Source: JAJNBA01 sp035512775
GTDB lineage: Bacteria; Actinomycetota; UBA4738; HRBIN12
Length of the DNA stretch: 21,674 nucleotides
Assembly: GCA_035512775.1 (NCBI GenBank)
Contig: DATKDI010000022.1
Span: 1-21,674, forward strand
Direction: 5' to 3'
The notes beneath the pieces were generated by a model. That model was not told where the DNA came from. It did no database searches and was given only the letters and a program-made list of their open reading frames with translations. How positions within the stretch are numbered: position 1 is the first letter of the stretch; each line of letters starts with the position of its first letter. The position numbers and the translations under genes were made by a program. Shown piece after piece: positions 7,879 through 14,145 of the stretch.

Positions 7879-9048
7879 GTGGTCCACCTGTCACCGGGCC
7901 TCCGAGGAACGGAGCCGTACCCGTTCGAGGAGCTGGATCGGCGCAAGGCGGCCGCCGTCGCCGAGGGGCGATCCGTCGTCGACTTCGGCGTGGGAGACCC
8001 GCGGGAGGAGACGCCCTCGTTCATCCGCGAGGCCCTGAAGGACGCCGTCCAACCGACCTCTTCCTATCCTCGTGCGGCAGGTCTCCCCGAGCTCCGCGCC
8101 GCCATCGCCGCCTGGGTCCAACGGCGCTTCGGTACGACCCTCGATCCCGACGTCCACATCCTGCCCACCCTCGGGACGAAGGAGCCGATCTTCAGCCTCG
8201 CCCAGTCGGTGCTCGACCCCGAAGGCGGCAAGCACCTGGTCACGGTGACGAGCCCCGGATACACGATCCCCGAGCGCGGCGCCCGGTTCGCCGGAGGCGA
8301 TGTCGCCCGACTGTCGCTCACCGAGGCCAACGGGTTCCTTCCCGACCTCCGCGCCGTGGACGCATCCACCTGGGGTCGCACCGCAGCCCTGTGGTTGAAC
8401 TACCCGAACAACCCGACGGGGGCGACCGCGCCGCTGGACTTCCTGAAAGAGGCAGCAGACCACTGCCGTTCACACGACGTCCTTCTCGCTTCCGACGAGG
8501 CCTACAGCGAGCTCTGGTTCGAAGGCGAGCCGCCTGCGTCGGTCCTGCAGGTCGGCGACCTGACCAACGTCCTCGTCTTCCACACGCTCAGCAAGCGCTC
8601 CTCGATGACGGGCTACCGGTCGGGGTTCGTCGCCGGCGACCCGGAGATGATCTCGGCCCTTCGGGCGCTCCGTCCGTCGGTCGGCGTCACCCCGCAGGAG
8701 TTCGTCCAGCGCGCCTCGATCGCGGCTTGGAACGACGACGCGCACGTGGAGGAGGTGCGCGGCACGTACGCGCGGAAGCGGAAGCTGTTCCTCGATCTGT
8801 TCGCCTCGCGCGGTGTTCGCGTGGCCGGCAGCGCCGCGACCTTCTATCTCTGGGTCGCCGTGCCCGAAGGACGGACGTCGCTCGCGTGGTCGCTCGAGCT
8901 CCTCGACGGGGCGGATGTGATCGTCGCGCCCGGCTCGTTCCTGGGGCCGGAGGGGGAGGGCTACGTGCGGATCGCGATGGTGCCCACGATCGAGGAATGC
9001 GAGCGCGCGGCACAGTCGCTCGACCGAATCCTGGAGGGATCCGCATGA
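7879..9048 (+). CDS. dapC: N-succinyldiaminopimelate aminotransferase (DapC)
   Basis: This fold-type I PLP aminotransferase of 389 aa converts N-succinyl-2-amino-6-ketopimelate to succinyl-DAP with glutamate. The PLP lysine is K239 in HTLSKRSSMTGYRSGF, a segment characteristic of DapC-type enzymes. NYPNNPTGA (174-182) and the ASDEAYSELWF segment (204-214) hold the cofactor-binding Asn, Asp and Tyr. The GTG start has GGAGAAGGAG just upstream, 12 nt after dapE. The stop overlaps the dapD start (ATGA). Its position between the substrate-making dapD and the product-using dapE supports the role. Confidence 0.93.
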   Translation: MVHLSPGLRGTEPYPFEELDRRKAAAVAEGRSVVDFGVGDPREETPSFIREALKDAVQPTSSYPRAAGLPELRAAIAAWVQRRFGTTLDPDVHILPTLGTKEPIFSLAQSVLDPEGGKHLVTVTSPGYTIPERGARFAGGDVARLSLTEANGFLPDLRAVDASTWGRTAALWLNYPNNPTGATAPLDFLKEAADHCRSHDVLLASDEAYSELWFEGEPPASVLQVGDLTNVLVFHTLSKRSSMTGYRSGFVAGDPEMISALRALRPSVGVTPQEFVQRASIAAWNDDAHVEEVRGTYARKRKLFLDLFASRGVRVAGSAATFYLWVAVPEGRTSLAWSLELLDGADVIVAPGSFLGPEGEGYVRIAMVPTIEECERAAQSLDRILEGSA

Positions 9049-9860
9049 GCGTCACCGATCTCGCCGAACGGATCGAGCGATCGTGGGCCGAACCGGATCG
9101 CGCCGACGCCGGTGCCGTGGAAGAGGCCGTCGGGATGCTCGATCGAGGCGAAGCCCGGGTGGCCGAACCCGACGGGGAGGAGTGGAAGGTCAACGAGTGG
9201 GCGAAGAAGGCGGTGTTGCTCTCCTTCCGCGTGCGCGACATCGAGACGACCGAGGTCGGCCCGTTCGAGTATCGAGATCTGCTTCCCCTGAAGCGGGGGT
9301 ACGAAGAGGCCGGGGTCCGCGTGGTGCCTCCGGCGACCGCCCGCTACGGCGCGTTCCTTTCCCCCGGGGTCGTGCTCATGCCGAGCTACGTGAACATCGG
9401 CGCCTGGATCGGACGGGGCACGCTCGTCGACACGTGGGCCACGGTCGGGTCCTGCGCCCAGATCGGGGCCGACGTGCACCTCTCCGGGGGCGTCGGGATC
9501 GGCGGGGTGCTCGAGCCCGTGCAGGCGAGGCCCGTGATCGTCGAGGACGGCGCGTTCGTCGGCTCGCGATGCATCGTGGTCGAGGGCGTCCGGGTGCGAG
9601 CTCGCGCGGTCCTCGGGGCCGGGCTGATCCTCACCGGGAACACGCCGGTGATCGACGTGACCGGCGACGAGCCGGTCGGATACCGCGGCGAGGTGCCGGC
9701 CGGCGCGATCGTCGTGCCGGGATCGCGCCCTCGTGACTTCCCGGCCGGCAGCTACGGGCTGCCGGCCGGTCTCATCATCGGCTACCGGAACGAGTCGACC
9801 GACTCCAAGCTGCAGCTGAACGAGATGCTTCGCGAGTTCGGCTCGTCGGTGGGTTCCTAG
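9045..9860 (+). CDS. dapD: Tetrahydrodipicolinate N-succinyltransferase (DapD)
   Basis: DapD commits the pathway to the succinylase branch by transferring succinyl from succinyl-CoA to tetrahydrodipicolinate. The 271-aa product is close to the 274 aa of the E. coli enzyme and has its layout: a helical N-terminal domain, the EWKVNEWAKKAVLLSFR segment (about 45-61), then a left-handed beta-helix of hexapeptide repeats (about 100-230: MPSYVNIGAWIG, GTLVDTWATVGSCAQIG, VHLSGGVGIGGVLEP). This type differs from the DapD of mycobacteria and corynebacteria. The ATG at 9045 overlaps the dapC stop by 4 nt; upstream continuation of the frame is a dapC shadow. hflX starts 3 nt after its stop. Confidence 0.95.
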   Translation: MSVTDLAERIERSWAEPDRADAGAVEEAVGMLDRGEARVAEPDGEEWKVNEWAKKAVLLSFRVRDIETTEVGPFEYRDLLPLKRGYEEAGVRVVPPATARYGAFLSPGVVLMPSYVNIGAWIGRGTLVDTWATVGSCAQIGADVHLSGGVGIGGVLEPVQARPVIVEDGAFVGSRCIVVEGVRVRARAVLGAGLILTGNTPVIDVTGDEPVGYRGEVPAGAIVVPGSRPRDFPAGSYGLPAGLIIGYRNESTDSKLQLNEMLREFGSSVGS

Positions 9861-9863
9861 CGG

Positions 9864-11201
9864 ATGCCGGAGCGGCACGGAGCTCAACGAGGGGGGATCG
9901 TCGCCCCCAAGAAGGCGAAGGACCGTACGCTCGAGTCACCGCTCTCGGCCACCTGGCAGCCTCGTGTCCGCGAGAGGGCGGTCCTGGTCGGCGTCGGGCC
10001 CGGGATCAGCGATGAGGACCTCGACGAGCTCGCCGCGCTCGCGGACTCCGCCGGCGCCGAGACCGTCTCCCGGATCGTGCAGAGCCGCCGTGAACCCGAT
10101 CCCGGCACGTTCATCGGGCGGGGCAAGATGGATGAGCTCCATCAGACGGTCCACAACCTGGATGCGGAGTCGGTGATCCTCGACCAGGAGCTCACCCCGG
10201 GCCAGCTCCGAAGCCTGGAAGAGCGGCTCGGCGTGAAGGTGATCGACCGCACCGCGCTGATCCTCGACATCTTCGCGTTGCACGCGCGGAGTCGCGAGGG
10301 CAAAGCGCAGGTCGAGCTCGCACAGCTCAACTACCTCCTTCCTCGTCTGCGCGGGTGGGGAGAGGCGATGAGCCGGCTCGGCGGCGGCATCGGCACCCGA
10401 GGGCCGGGCGAGACGAAGATGGAGGTCGACCGTCAGCACATCCGCCGCAGGATCGCCAAACTTCGTCGCGACATCAAGACGCTCGCGAAGACGCGGGATC
10501 TGAAGCGATCGCGCCGTCAGGACTCCGGGATCCCCCAGGTCGCGATCGCCGGCTATACCAACGCCGGGAAGTCGACGCTCATGAACCGGCTGACGGGGGC
10601 GCAGGTGATCGTGGCCGACCAGCTCTTCGCGACGCTTGATCCCACGACGAGGCGGATCGAGCTCCCCGGTCGGCGCCGTGTCGTGATCTCCGACACGGTC
10701 GGGTTCGTCGGCAAGCTCCCGCACGATCTGGTCGAGGCGTTCCGGTCCACCCTCGAGGAGGTGGTCCTGGCCGACCTGATCGTCCACGTCGCCGACGCCA
10801 CCTCGCCCGTGCTCGACGAGCAGGTGGTCGCCGTTCGAAGGGTGCTGGGGGAGATCGGAGCGGGCCGCATCCCGGAGGTCCTCGCGCTCAACAAGATCGA
10901 CCAGGTCGCTGGGTCCACACGGGCGAGGCTCGCCGGAAGGTTCCCGGGCTCCGTGGCCGTATCCGCATCTACCGGGGAGGGCGCGGAGGGCCTGCTGGAG
11001 GAGATCGGGGCCCGGGTCCCTCACCCGCCGGTGGAGGTCCGGTTGCTCGTCCCGTTCGGACGCGAGGACGTCACCGCCAGGCTCTACCGGGAGGCCGAGG
11101 TGCTCTCGAAGGAGATGGACACAGAGGGCACGTTGGTGCACGCCCGCGTGGGATTGCGACTGTTGTCCGCGATCCGCGACTTCGTGCTCGACGAGGTCTG
11201 A
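9864..11201 (+). CDS. hflX: GTPase HflX
   Basis: HflX is a ribosome-binding GTPase that splits or rescues stalled 70S ribosomes, especially under heat or antibiotic stress. The 445-aa product has the N-terminal HflX domain (GTFIGRGKMDEL at 81-92, LDQELTPGQLR, DRTALILDIFALHARSREGK), the hallmark GGGIGTRGPGETKMEVDR (173-190) and a G domain with G1 GYTNAGKST (230-238), G3 DTVGF (277-281) and G4 NKID (343-346). It is the last gene of the plus-strand block, 3 nt after dapD. Its stop lies 1 nt from the stop of the convergent SIS gene, so there is no room for a terminator between them. Confidence 0.96.
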   Translation: MPERHGAQRGGIVAPKKAKDRTLESPLSATWQPRVRERAVLVGVGPGISDEDLDELAALADSAGAETVSRIVQSRREPDPGTFIGRGKMDELHQTVHNLDAESVILDQELTPGQLRSLEERLGVKVIDRTALILDIFALHARSREGKAQVELAQLNYLLPRLRGWGEAMSRLGGGIGTRGPGETKMEVDRQHIRRRIAKLRRDIKTLAKTRDLKRSRRQDSGIPQVAIAGYTNAGKSTLMNRLTGAQVIVADQLFATLDPTTRRIELPGRRRVVISDTVGFVGKLPHDLVEAFRSTLEEVVLADLIVHVADATSPVLDEQVVAVRRVLGEIGAGRIPEVLALNKIDQVAGSTRARLAGRFPGSVAVSASTGEGAEGLLEEIGARVPHPPVEVRLLVPFGREDVTARLYREAEVLSKEMDTEGTLVHARVGLRLLSAIRDFVLDEV

Positions 11202-11202
11202 T

Positions 11203-12195
11203 CTAGTCCGGGCGACCGAGCCGCCAGAGCTCGGGCGCCGCCCAGTTCCCCGTGATCACGGTGTCCGGGTCCTGGCCTCGCTCCAGCGCGAAACGGAGGG
11301 CGAGGAGCTGCAGTCGAACCGTGAGGGGGATCTGGGCCAGCAGCATCGGCAGGGGAGCCGGCTCGGCCAGTCGGTAGGAAGGGATCCCCTCGGCATCAGC
11401 CGCGGCAGTGACCGCCTCGACGAAACCGTCCGCTTCCGGCGTCAGCAAGCTGAGGAGGGCATCCCTGGCGTGGAGCGGAACGGCCGACCCGTGGAGCAGG
11501 TACTCGATGTCGTGGCCCTCGGCCAACACGCGGGCGCCCTCCCGGAGCTTGAGCGCTCCTTCACGCGCGGTGAACGCAGCGGGTCCTGCGCCGGCGATCA
11601 CGATCGCCCGTTCGGGGATCCGGATCGTCTCGGTGCCGGACGACTCGATGGCGCTTCGGACGGAACCCGGCACGAGCGCCAGCGTGTCGTCCGTGATCGA
11701 GTCGGCGCCCATCTCCTTCGCGATCATGGCGAGCACGAGCAACGTCGTCGTGTAGCTCACCGTGTAGGTCTCGGAAGTCTCCTTGTCGCACGTCTCGACC
11801 GAATGGGGGAACGGGGCACCGCGCCTCGTGATCGTGATGACGTCCAGCCCTGCGGTCGTCGCGAGGGCCCGGGCGGCGAGCGCGTAGGCAGTCTCGCCTG
11901 TGTGGGTGATGACGATGATGATGTCGTCGGGGCCGACGATCGGCGCCCAGATGACGAAGCGCATGGACGAGAGGGCGACCGCCGAACGCCCGGCATCTTG
12001 GAGCATCCCCGCTCCCAGGATCGCGGCGTGATGGCTGGTGCCCGTCCCGACCAGCCAGATCCGGCGTGCTCGCTTAAGGCCCTCGGCCGCCGCGTGGATC
12101 TGCTCTCGGACCCTCTCGGACGTGAGGAGATGGGACAGCGCGTCGGGCTGCGAGAGGATCTGGCGCTCGAGATCGGTGCCTCGCTGGGCGGACAT
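11203..12195 (-). CDS. Tandem SIS-domain sugar-phosphate isomerase-like protein
   Basis: The 330-aa product has two SIS (phosphosugar-binding) domains and no glutaminase domain. The first holds GTGTSHHAA (50-58) and ITHTGETAYA; the second begins at about residue 203 with VIAGAGPAAFTAREGALKLREG, which resembles the isomerase half of GlmS (EGALKLxE). Proteins of this build include GlmS-like isomerases and sugar-phosphate deaminases such as AgaS and FrlB. Exact substrate and reaction cannot be read from the sequence. It lies 55 nt downstream of lexA on the same strand and is probably co-transcribed, which would bring a sugar-phosphate enzyme under LexA control. The start at 12195 has GGAGGG 9 nt upstream, inside a hairpin. 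Confidence 0.85.
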   Translation of the reverse strand: MSAQRGTDLERQILSQPDALSHLLTSERVREQIHAAAEGLKRARRIWLVGTGTSHHAAILGAGMLQDAGRSAVALSSMRFVIWAPIVGPDDIIIVITHTGETAYALAARALATTAGLDVITITRRGAPFPHSVETCDKETSETYTVSYTTTLLVLAMIAKEMGADSITDDTLALVPGSVRSAIESSGTETIRIPERAIVIAGAGPAAFTAREGALKLREGARVLAEGHDIEYLLHGSAVPLHARDALLSLLTPEADGFVEAVTAAADAEGIPSYRLAEPAPLPMLLAQIPLTVRLQLLALRFALERGQDPDTVITGNWAAPELWRLGRPD

Positions 12196-12196
12196 G

Positions 12197-12235
12197 GGCG
12201 GGTCCCTCCGTCGGTTCCGCGGAGCTTAGCCCGCC
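12197..12235 (-). promoter_or_regulatory. Hairpin covering the Shine-Dalgarno of the SIS gene
   Basis: In the lexA-SIS intercistronic mRNA, GGCGGG pairs with CCCGCC (12230-12235 with 12197-12202), and inside it CTCCG pairs with CGGAG (12220-12224 with 12206-12210) around a 9-nt loop. The SD GGAGGG (complement of 12204-12209) is within the inner stem and bulge, and the structure ends 1 nt before the ATG. It could limit translation of the SIS protein or act as an attenuator; no U-tract follows. Base pairing is seen; function is inference. Confidence 0.4.
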
Positions 12236-12250
12236 GCGTATCCCCGTGGC

Positions 12251-12859
12251 TCAGACCTTCCTGAGAACCGCGACCACCTTGCCGAGGATGCGCCCGTCCA
12301 CCATCTCGAAGGGCTCGAGGGCGGGGTTCTCGGGGATGAGCATCACCCGCGCGCCGTCGTGACCGAGTCGCTTCACCGTGGCCTCGTCTTCGGCGGGGCC
12401 CGGCAGGAGCGCCGCCACGATGTCGCCGTCGCTGGCCGAGCGCTGGCTCCGGATGACGACCACGTCGCCGTCGAGGATGCCTGCGCCGATCATCGACTCG
12501 CCGGCGACCCGGAGGGCGAAGTGACCGTCCCCGCGAACGAACTCGGTCGGCACCATGATTCGGTCTTGGATGTGCTCGTCGGCGAGGACGGGCTCGCCGG
12601 CGGCGATCCGCCCGATCAGCGGGACCGGCGTGCCCTCCGCTCGCCGATCGTTCGAAAGGGTCATGGCCCGGGGCTTGCTGGGATCCTTCGTGAGAAGCCC
12701 CTTGCGCTCCAGGTTGGCGAGCTGCGCGTGGACCGACGAAGACGACGTGAGCCCGACGGCGTCGCCGATCTCCCGAACGGTGGGGGGATAGCCGCGTTCC
12801 CGAACGGTCCGCTCGATGAAATCGAGGATCCGCTGCTGCCGGGCAGTGATGTCAGACAC
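12251..12859 (-). CDS. lexA: LexA repressor
   Basis: LexA represses the SOS regulon and cleaves itself when RecA filaments form. From the GTG at 12859 the product is 202 aa. An N-terminal winged helix covers about residues 1-68, with recognition-helix region TSSSSVHAQLANLER. The Ala87-Gly88 cleavage site is in IGRIAAGEP, and the S24 catalytic dyad is S122 (VAGESMIGAGI) and K163 (EATVKRLGHDG). The start is chosen because AGGAGGG (12868-12874 on the complement) stands 8 nt upstream and because VSDITARQQRILDFI matches the family N-terminus; the frame stays open further upstream through non-conserved sequence. Three SOS boxes upstream indicate autoregulation. It heads a probable operon with the SIS gene. 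Confidence 0.97.
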   Translation of the reverse strand: MSDITARQQRILDFIERTVRERGYPPTVREIGDAVGLTSSSSVHAQLANLERKGLLTKDPSKPRAMTLSNDRRAEGTPVPLIGRIAAGEPVLADEHIQDRIMVPTEFVRGDGHFALRVAGESMIGAGILDGDVVVIRSQRSASDGDIVAALLPGPAEDEATVKRLGHDGARVMLIPENPALEPFEMVDGRILGKVVAVLRKV

Positions 12860-12917
12860 GGTACGTACCCTCCTGTTTCGAGTGTCGCGGCACGGTAACA
12901 CCCACCGGGAAGGGATG

Positions 12918-12931
12918 CAAACATATGTTCG
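12918..12931. promoter_or_regulatory. SOS box 1 of the lexA/LysM region
   Basis: CAAACATATGTTCG matches CGAAC-N4-GTTCG with one mismatch (A for G at the second base). It is the box nearest lexA, and TATGTT on the complement, a candidate lexA -10, lies within it. It probably serves mainly lexA autoregulation. Confidence 0.75.
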
Positions 12932-12940
12932 GTTCTCCTC

Positions 12941-12969
12941 TTGACATCGAACATCCGTTCGGGAACCAT
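12941..12969 (+). promoter_or_regulatory. Promoter of the LysM gene, with SOS box in the spacer
   Basis: TTGACA (12941-12946), a perfect -35, is followed after 17 bp by AACCAT (12964-12969). The spacer consists of SOS box 2. The distance from the -10 to the ATG at 12976 is only 6 nt, so transcription would begin at or next to the start codon and the mRNA would be leaderless. Confidence 0.6.
12948..12961. promoter_or_regulatory. SOS box 2 of the lexA/LysM region
   Basis: CGAACATCCGTTCG is a perfect CGAAC-N4-GTTCG operator. It starts 30 bp after box 1 and lies between the -35 and -10 of the LysM gene, as the recA box does in its promoter. Confidence 0.93.
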
Positions 12970-12975
12970 ACGTCC

Positions 12976-13269
12976 ATGAGTCGAACACGCGTTCGGCAGA
13001 GACGCCTCACGGCGCTCTGTGCAGCGGCAGGACTCGCGGCCGTCCTGTCCGGCCCCGTGGCCAACGCGGTGGGTGTGGGCGGCGAGCCGGAGACGCGCGC
13101 ATCCCGGACCTACGTGGTGAGGGCTGGGGACACCCTGTGGTCCATCGCCGCACGGTTCGCGCCCTCCACCGACCCTCGCGTCGTGGTCGACGCCATCGCC
13201 ACGGCCAACGGCGTGGATCCCGGCGCCCTGGTGCCGGGACAGCAGCTCTCCATCCCGTCCGTCGGCTGA
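12976..13269 (+). CDS. Exported LysM-domain protein, probable SOS-induced cell-division inhibitor
   Basis: The 97-aa product has an N-terminal signal or anchor segment (basic MSRTRVRQRRL, hydrophobic to about residue 32, ANA region) and one LysM peptidoglycan-binding domain at about 46-94 (TYVVRAGDTLWSIAARF ... LVPGQQLSIP). It is divergent from lexA and followed by nrdR, the place held by Rv2719c in M. tuberculosis; YneA of Bacillus and DivS of Corynebacterium are the functional parallels that stop division during SOS. The role is inferred from position, architecture and SOS boxes. The ATG at 12976 is preferred over the one at 12925: it gives a normal signal sequence and fits the promoter, and the message may be leaderless because no good SD is present. 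Confidence 0.85.
   Translation: MSRTRVRQRRLTALCAAAGLAAVLSGPVANAVGVGGEPETRASRTYVVRAGDTLWSIAARFAPSTDPRVVVDAIATANGVDPGALVPGQQLSIPSVG
12982..12995. promoter_or_regulatory. SOS box 3, inside the LysM coding start
   Basis: CGAACACGCGTTCG is a perfect operator. It begins 34 bp after box 2 and lies within codons 3-7 of the LysM gene, just after the predicted transcription start, where LexA would act as a block to initiation or early elongation. Confidence 0.9.
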
Positions 13270-13287
13270 GGGATCGGCCCGATGGGT

Positions 13288-13316
13288 TTGACCACCCCAC
13301 ATCCTGGGGGTACCGT
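13288..13316 (+). promoter_or_regulatory. nrdR promoter
   Basis: TTGACC (13288-13293) and TACCGT (13311-13316) are separated by 17 bp. The first NrdR-box-like element fills the spacer. Transcription would start near 13323, about 30 nt before the ATG of nrdR. Confidence 0.6.
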
Positions 13317-13340
13317 GCCCGCGGCCACCACATCTTGTGG
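13297..13340. promoter_or_regulatory. Tandem NrdR-box-like operators upstream of nrdR
   Basis: CCACATCCTGGGG (13297-13309) and CCACATCTTGTGG (13328-13340) agree at 11 of 13 positions and begin exactly 31 bp apart, about three helical turns, the spacing known for paired NrdR boxes. The first lies in the promoter spacer, the second just after the predicted transcription start. They indicate autoregulation of nrdR. Confidence 0.75.
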
Positions 13341-13351
13341 CCACACACGAC

Positions 13352-13825
13352 ATGAGATGCCCTTGGTGCGGTGCGGACGACGACCGGGTCGTCGACTCGC
13401 GGCCCTCCGACGGCGGATCTGCGATCCGCCGTCGGAGGCAGTGCGCATCCTGCGGCCGTCGGTACTCCACGTACGAGCGGATCGAGGATGTCGGCCTCGT
13501 GGTCCGCAAGCGGGACGACTCCAGGGACCCCTTCCGGCGCGAGAAGGTCACGGCCGGGATCCTGAAGGCGACCAAGAACCGCCCTGTCTCGGAGTTCCAG
13601 GTCGATGAGCTGGTGGATCGGGTCGAGGAGCGGCTGCGCCGCAAAGGCCCGGAGGTCACCTCCCAGCAGGTCGGGATCGAGGTGCTCCAGCAGCTCCGGA
13701 AGCTCGACGAGGTGGCCTACATCCGGTTCGCAAGCGTCTACAAGGACTTCCAGGAGATCACCGACTTCGAGCGGGAGCTCGGCACGCTCCTCAAGCGCGA
13801 GCCGGCCAAGCGTCGGAAGCGGTAG
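13352..13825 (+). CDS. nrdR: Transcriptional repressor NrdR
   Basis: NrdR senses ATP/dATP and represses ribonucleotide reductase genes. The 157-aa product has the N-terminal zinc ribbon C3, C6 (MRCPWCG) and C31, C34 (CASCGRRYSTYER), followed by an ATP-cone domain (about 48-138: VVRKRDDSRDPFRREKVTAGI ... VAYIRFASVYKDF). The ATG at 13352 gives the usual MRCPxC start; a GTG 15 nt upstream in frame would add five residues and lies within the second NrdR box. Its target nrdJ is the next gene, with a similar operator. Confidence 0.96.
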   Translation: MRCPWCGADDDRVVDSRPSDGGSAIRRRRQCASCGRRYSTYERIEDVGLVVRKRDDSRDPFRREKVTAGILKATKNRPVSEFQVDELVDRVEERLRRKGPEVTSQQVGIEVLQQLRKLDEVAYIRFASVYKDFQEITDFERELGTLLKREPAKRRKR

Positions 13826-13943
13826 GCGCCCCAAGAACCAGAACTAAGGAAGAGCGACAGGAACGCGTTTCCCACCACCCCTCCACTGGCGTTCCACAGC
13901 CCTCGCCGGGTACGTTGCGACCCGATCCCGGATCTTCTCGGGA

Positions 13944-13990
13944 CCACAAGATGTGGTGGTTGTGGGTGGGGGTTAGGCCCCATATGTAGG
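13944..13990. promoter_or_regulatory. NrdR-box-like operators upstream of nrdJ
   Basis: CCACAAGATGTGG (13944-13956) is the exact reverse complement of the second nrdR box; the identity extends to the 16-mer 13944-13959 against 13325-13340. A second, weaker element, CCCCATATGTAGG (13978-13990), contains CCATATGTAG, close to the general NrdR core CwAtATaTwG, and covers the candidate -10. The spacing is 33-34 bp rather than the ideal 31, so the second box is less certain. Confidence 0.65.
13960..13988 (+). promoter_or_regulatory. nrdJ promoter P1
   Basis: TTGTGG (13960-13965) and TATGTA (13983-13988) are 17 bp apart. The -35 directly follows the first NrdR-like box, and the -10 lies in the second. 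Confidence 0.5.
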
Positions 13991-14000
13991 AAAATGGAGC

Positions 14001-14029
14001 TTGACACCGACCGACCCCGGGAGCAGTAT
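14001..14029 (+). promoter_or_regulatory. nrdJ promoter P2 (candidate)
   Basis: A perfect -35 TTGACA (14001-14006) is followed after 17 bp by CAGTAT (14024-14029), or after 18 bp by AGTATT. It lies downstream of both NrdR-like boxes. It may be the main start, with the boxes acting from upstream, or an alternative to P1. Confidence 0.4.
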
Positions 14030-14145
14030 TACATCCTTGTGATTCCACGGGTGTGATCCCTTCCCCCAGGGCTTCCTGGCTCCAAGATCTATCGGGCTCC
14101 AGGACCTGGACGGACACTTCCCCGGACCGAGAGGAGGGCGACGCA

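Larger units (their letters stand above)
13826..14145 (+). other. nrdR-nrdJ intergenic region
   Basis: This 320-nt stretch holds no credible gene. After the nrdR stop a weak 5-bp hairpin (13926-13943) is seen. The NrdR-like boxes and two candidate promoters (13944-14029) follow, then a leader of over 100 nt ending in GAGGAGG (14131-14137), 8 nt before the GTG of nrdJ. I looked for a cobalamin riboswitch because the enzyme is B12-dependent and saw no clear B12-box. Confidence 0.6.

Noticed and set aside
12925..12975. Longer LysM protein starting at 12925
   Set aside because: It would place SOS box 2 and the TTGACA promoter inside the gene and put 17 polar residues before the signal segment.
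12860..12988. Longer LexA starting at 12988
   Set aside because: The extension would run through the three SOS boxes and the promoter region and is not LexA-like; the GTG at 12859 has AGGAGGG 8 nt upstream.
13859..13871. GGAACGCGTTTCC as another SOS box
   Set aside because: It lacks the CGAAC-N4-GTTCG arrangement; the half sites are too close and one is degenerate.
13990..14145. Cobalamin riboswitch ahead of the B12-dependent nrdJ
   Set aside because: No B12-box-like element or matching multi-helix layout was seen; B12 riboswitches usually control the B12-independent reductase rather than NrdJ.
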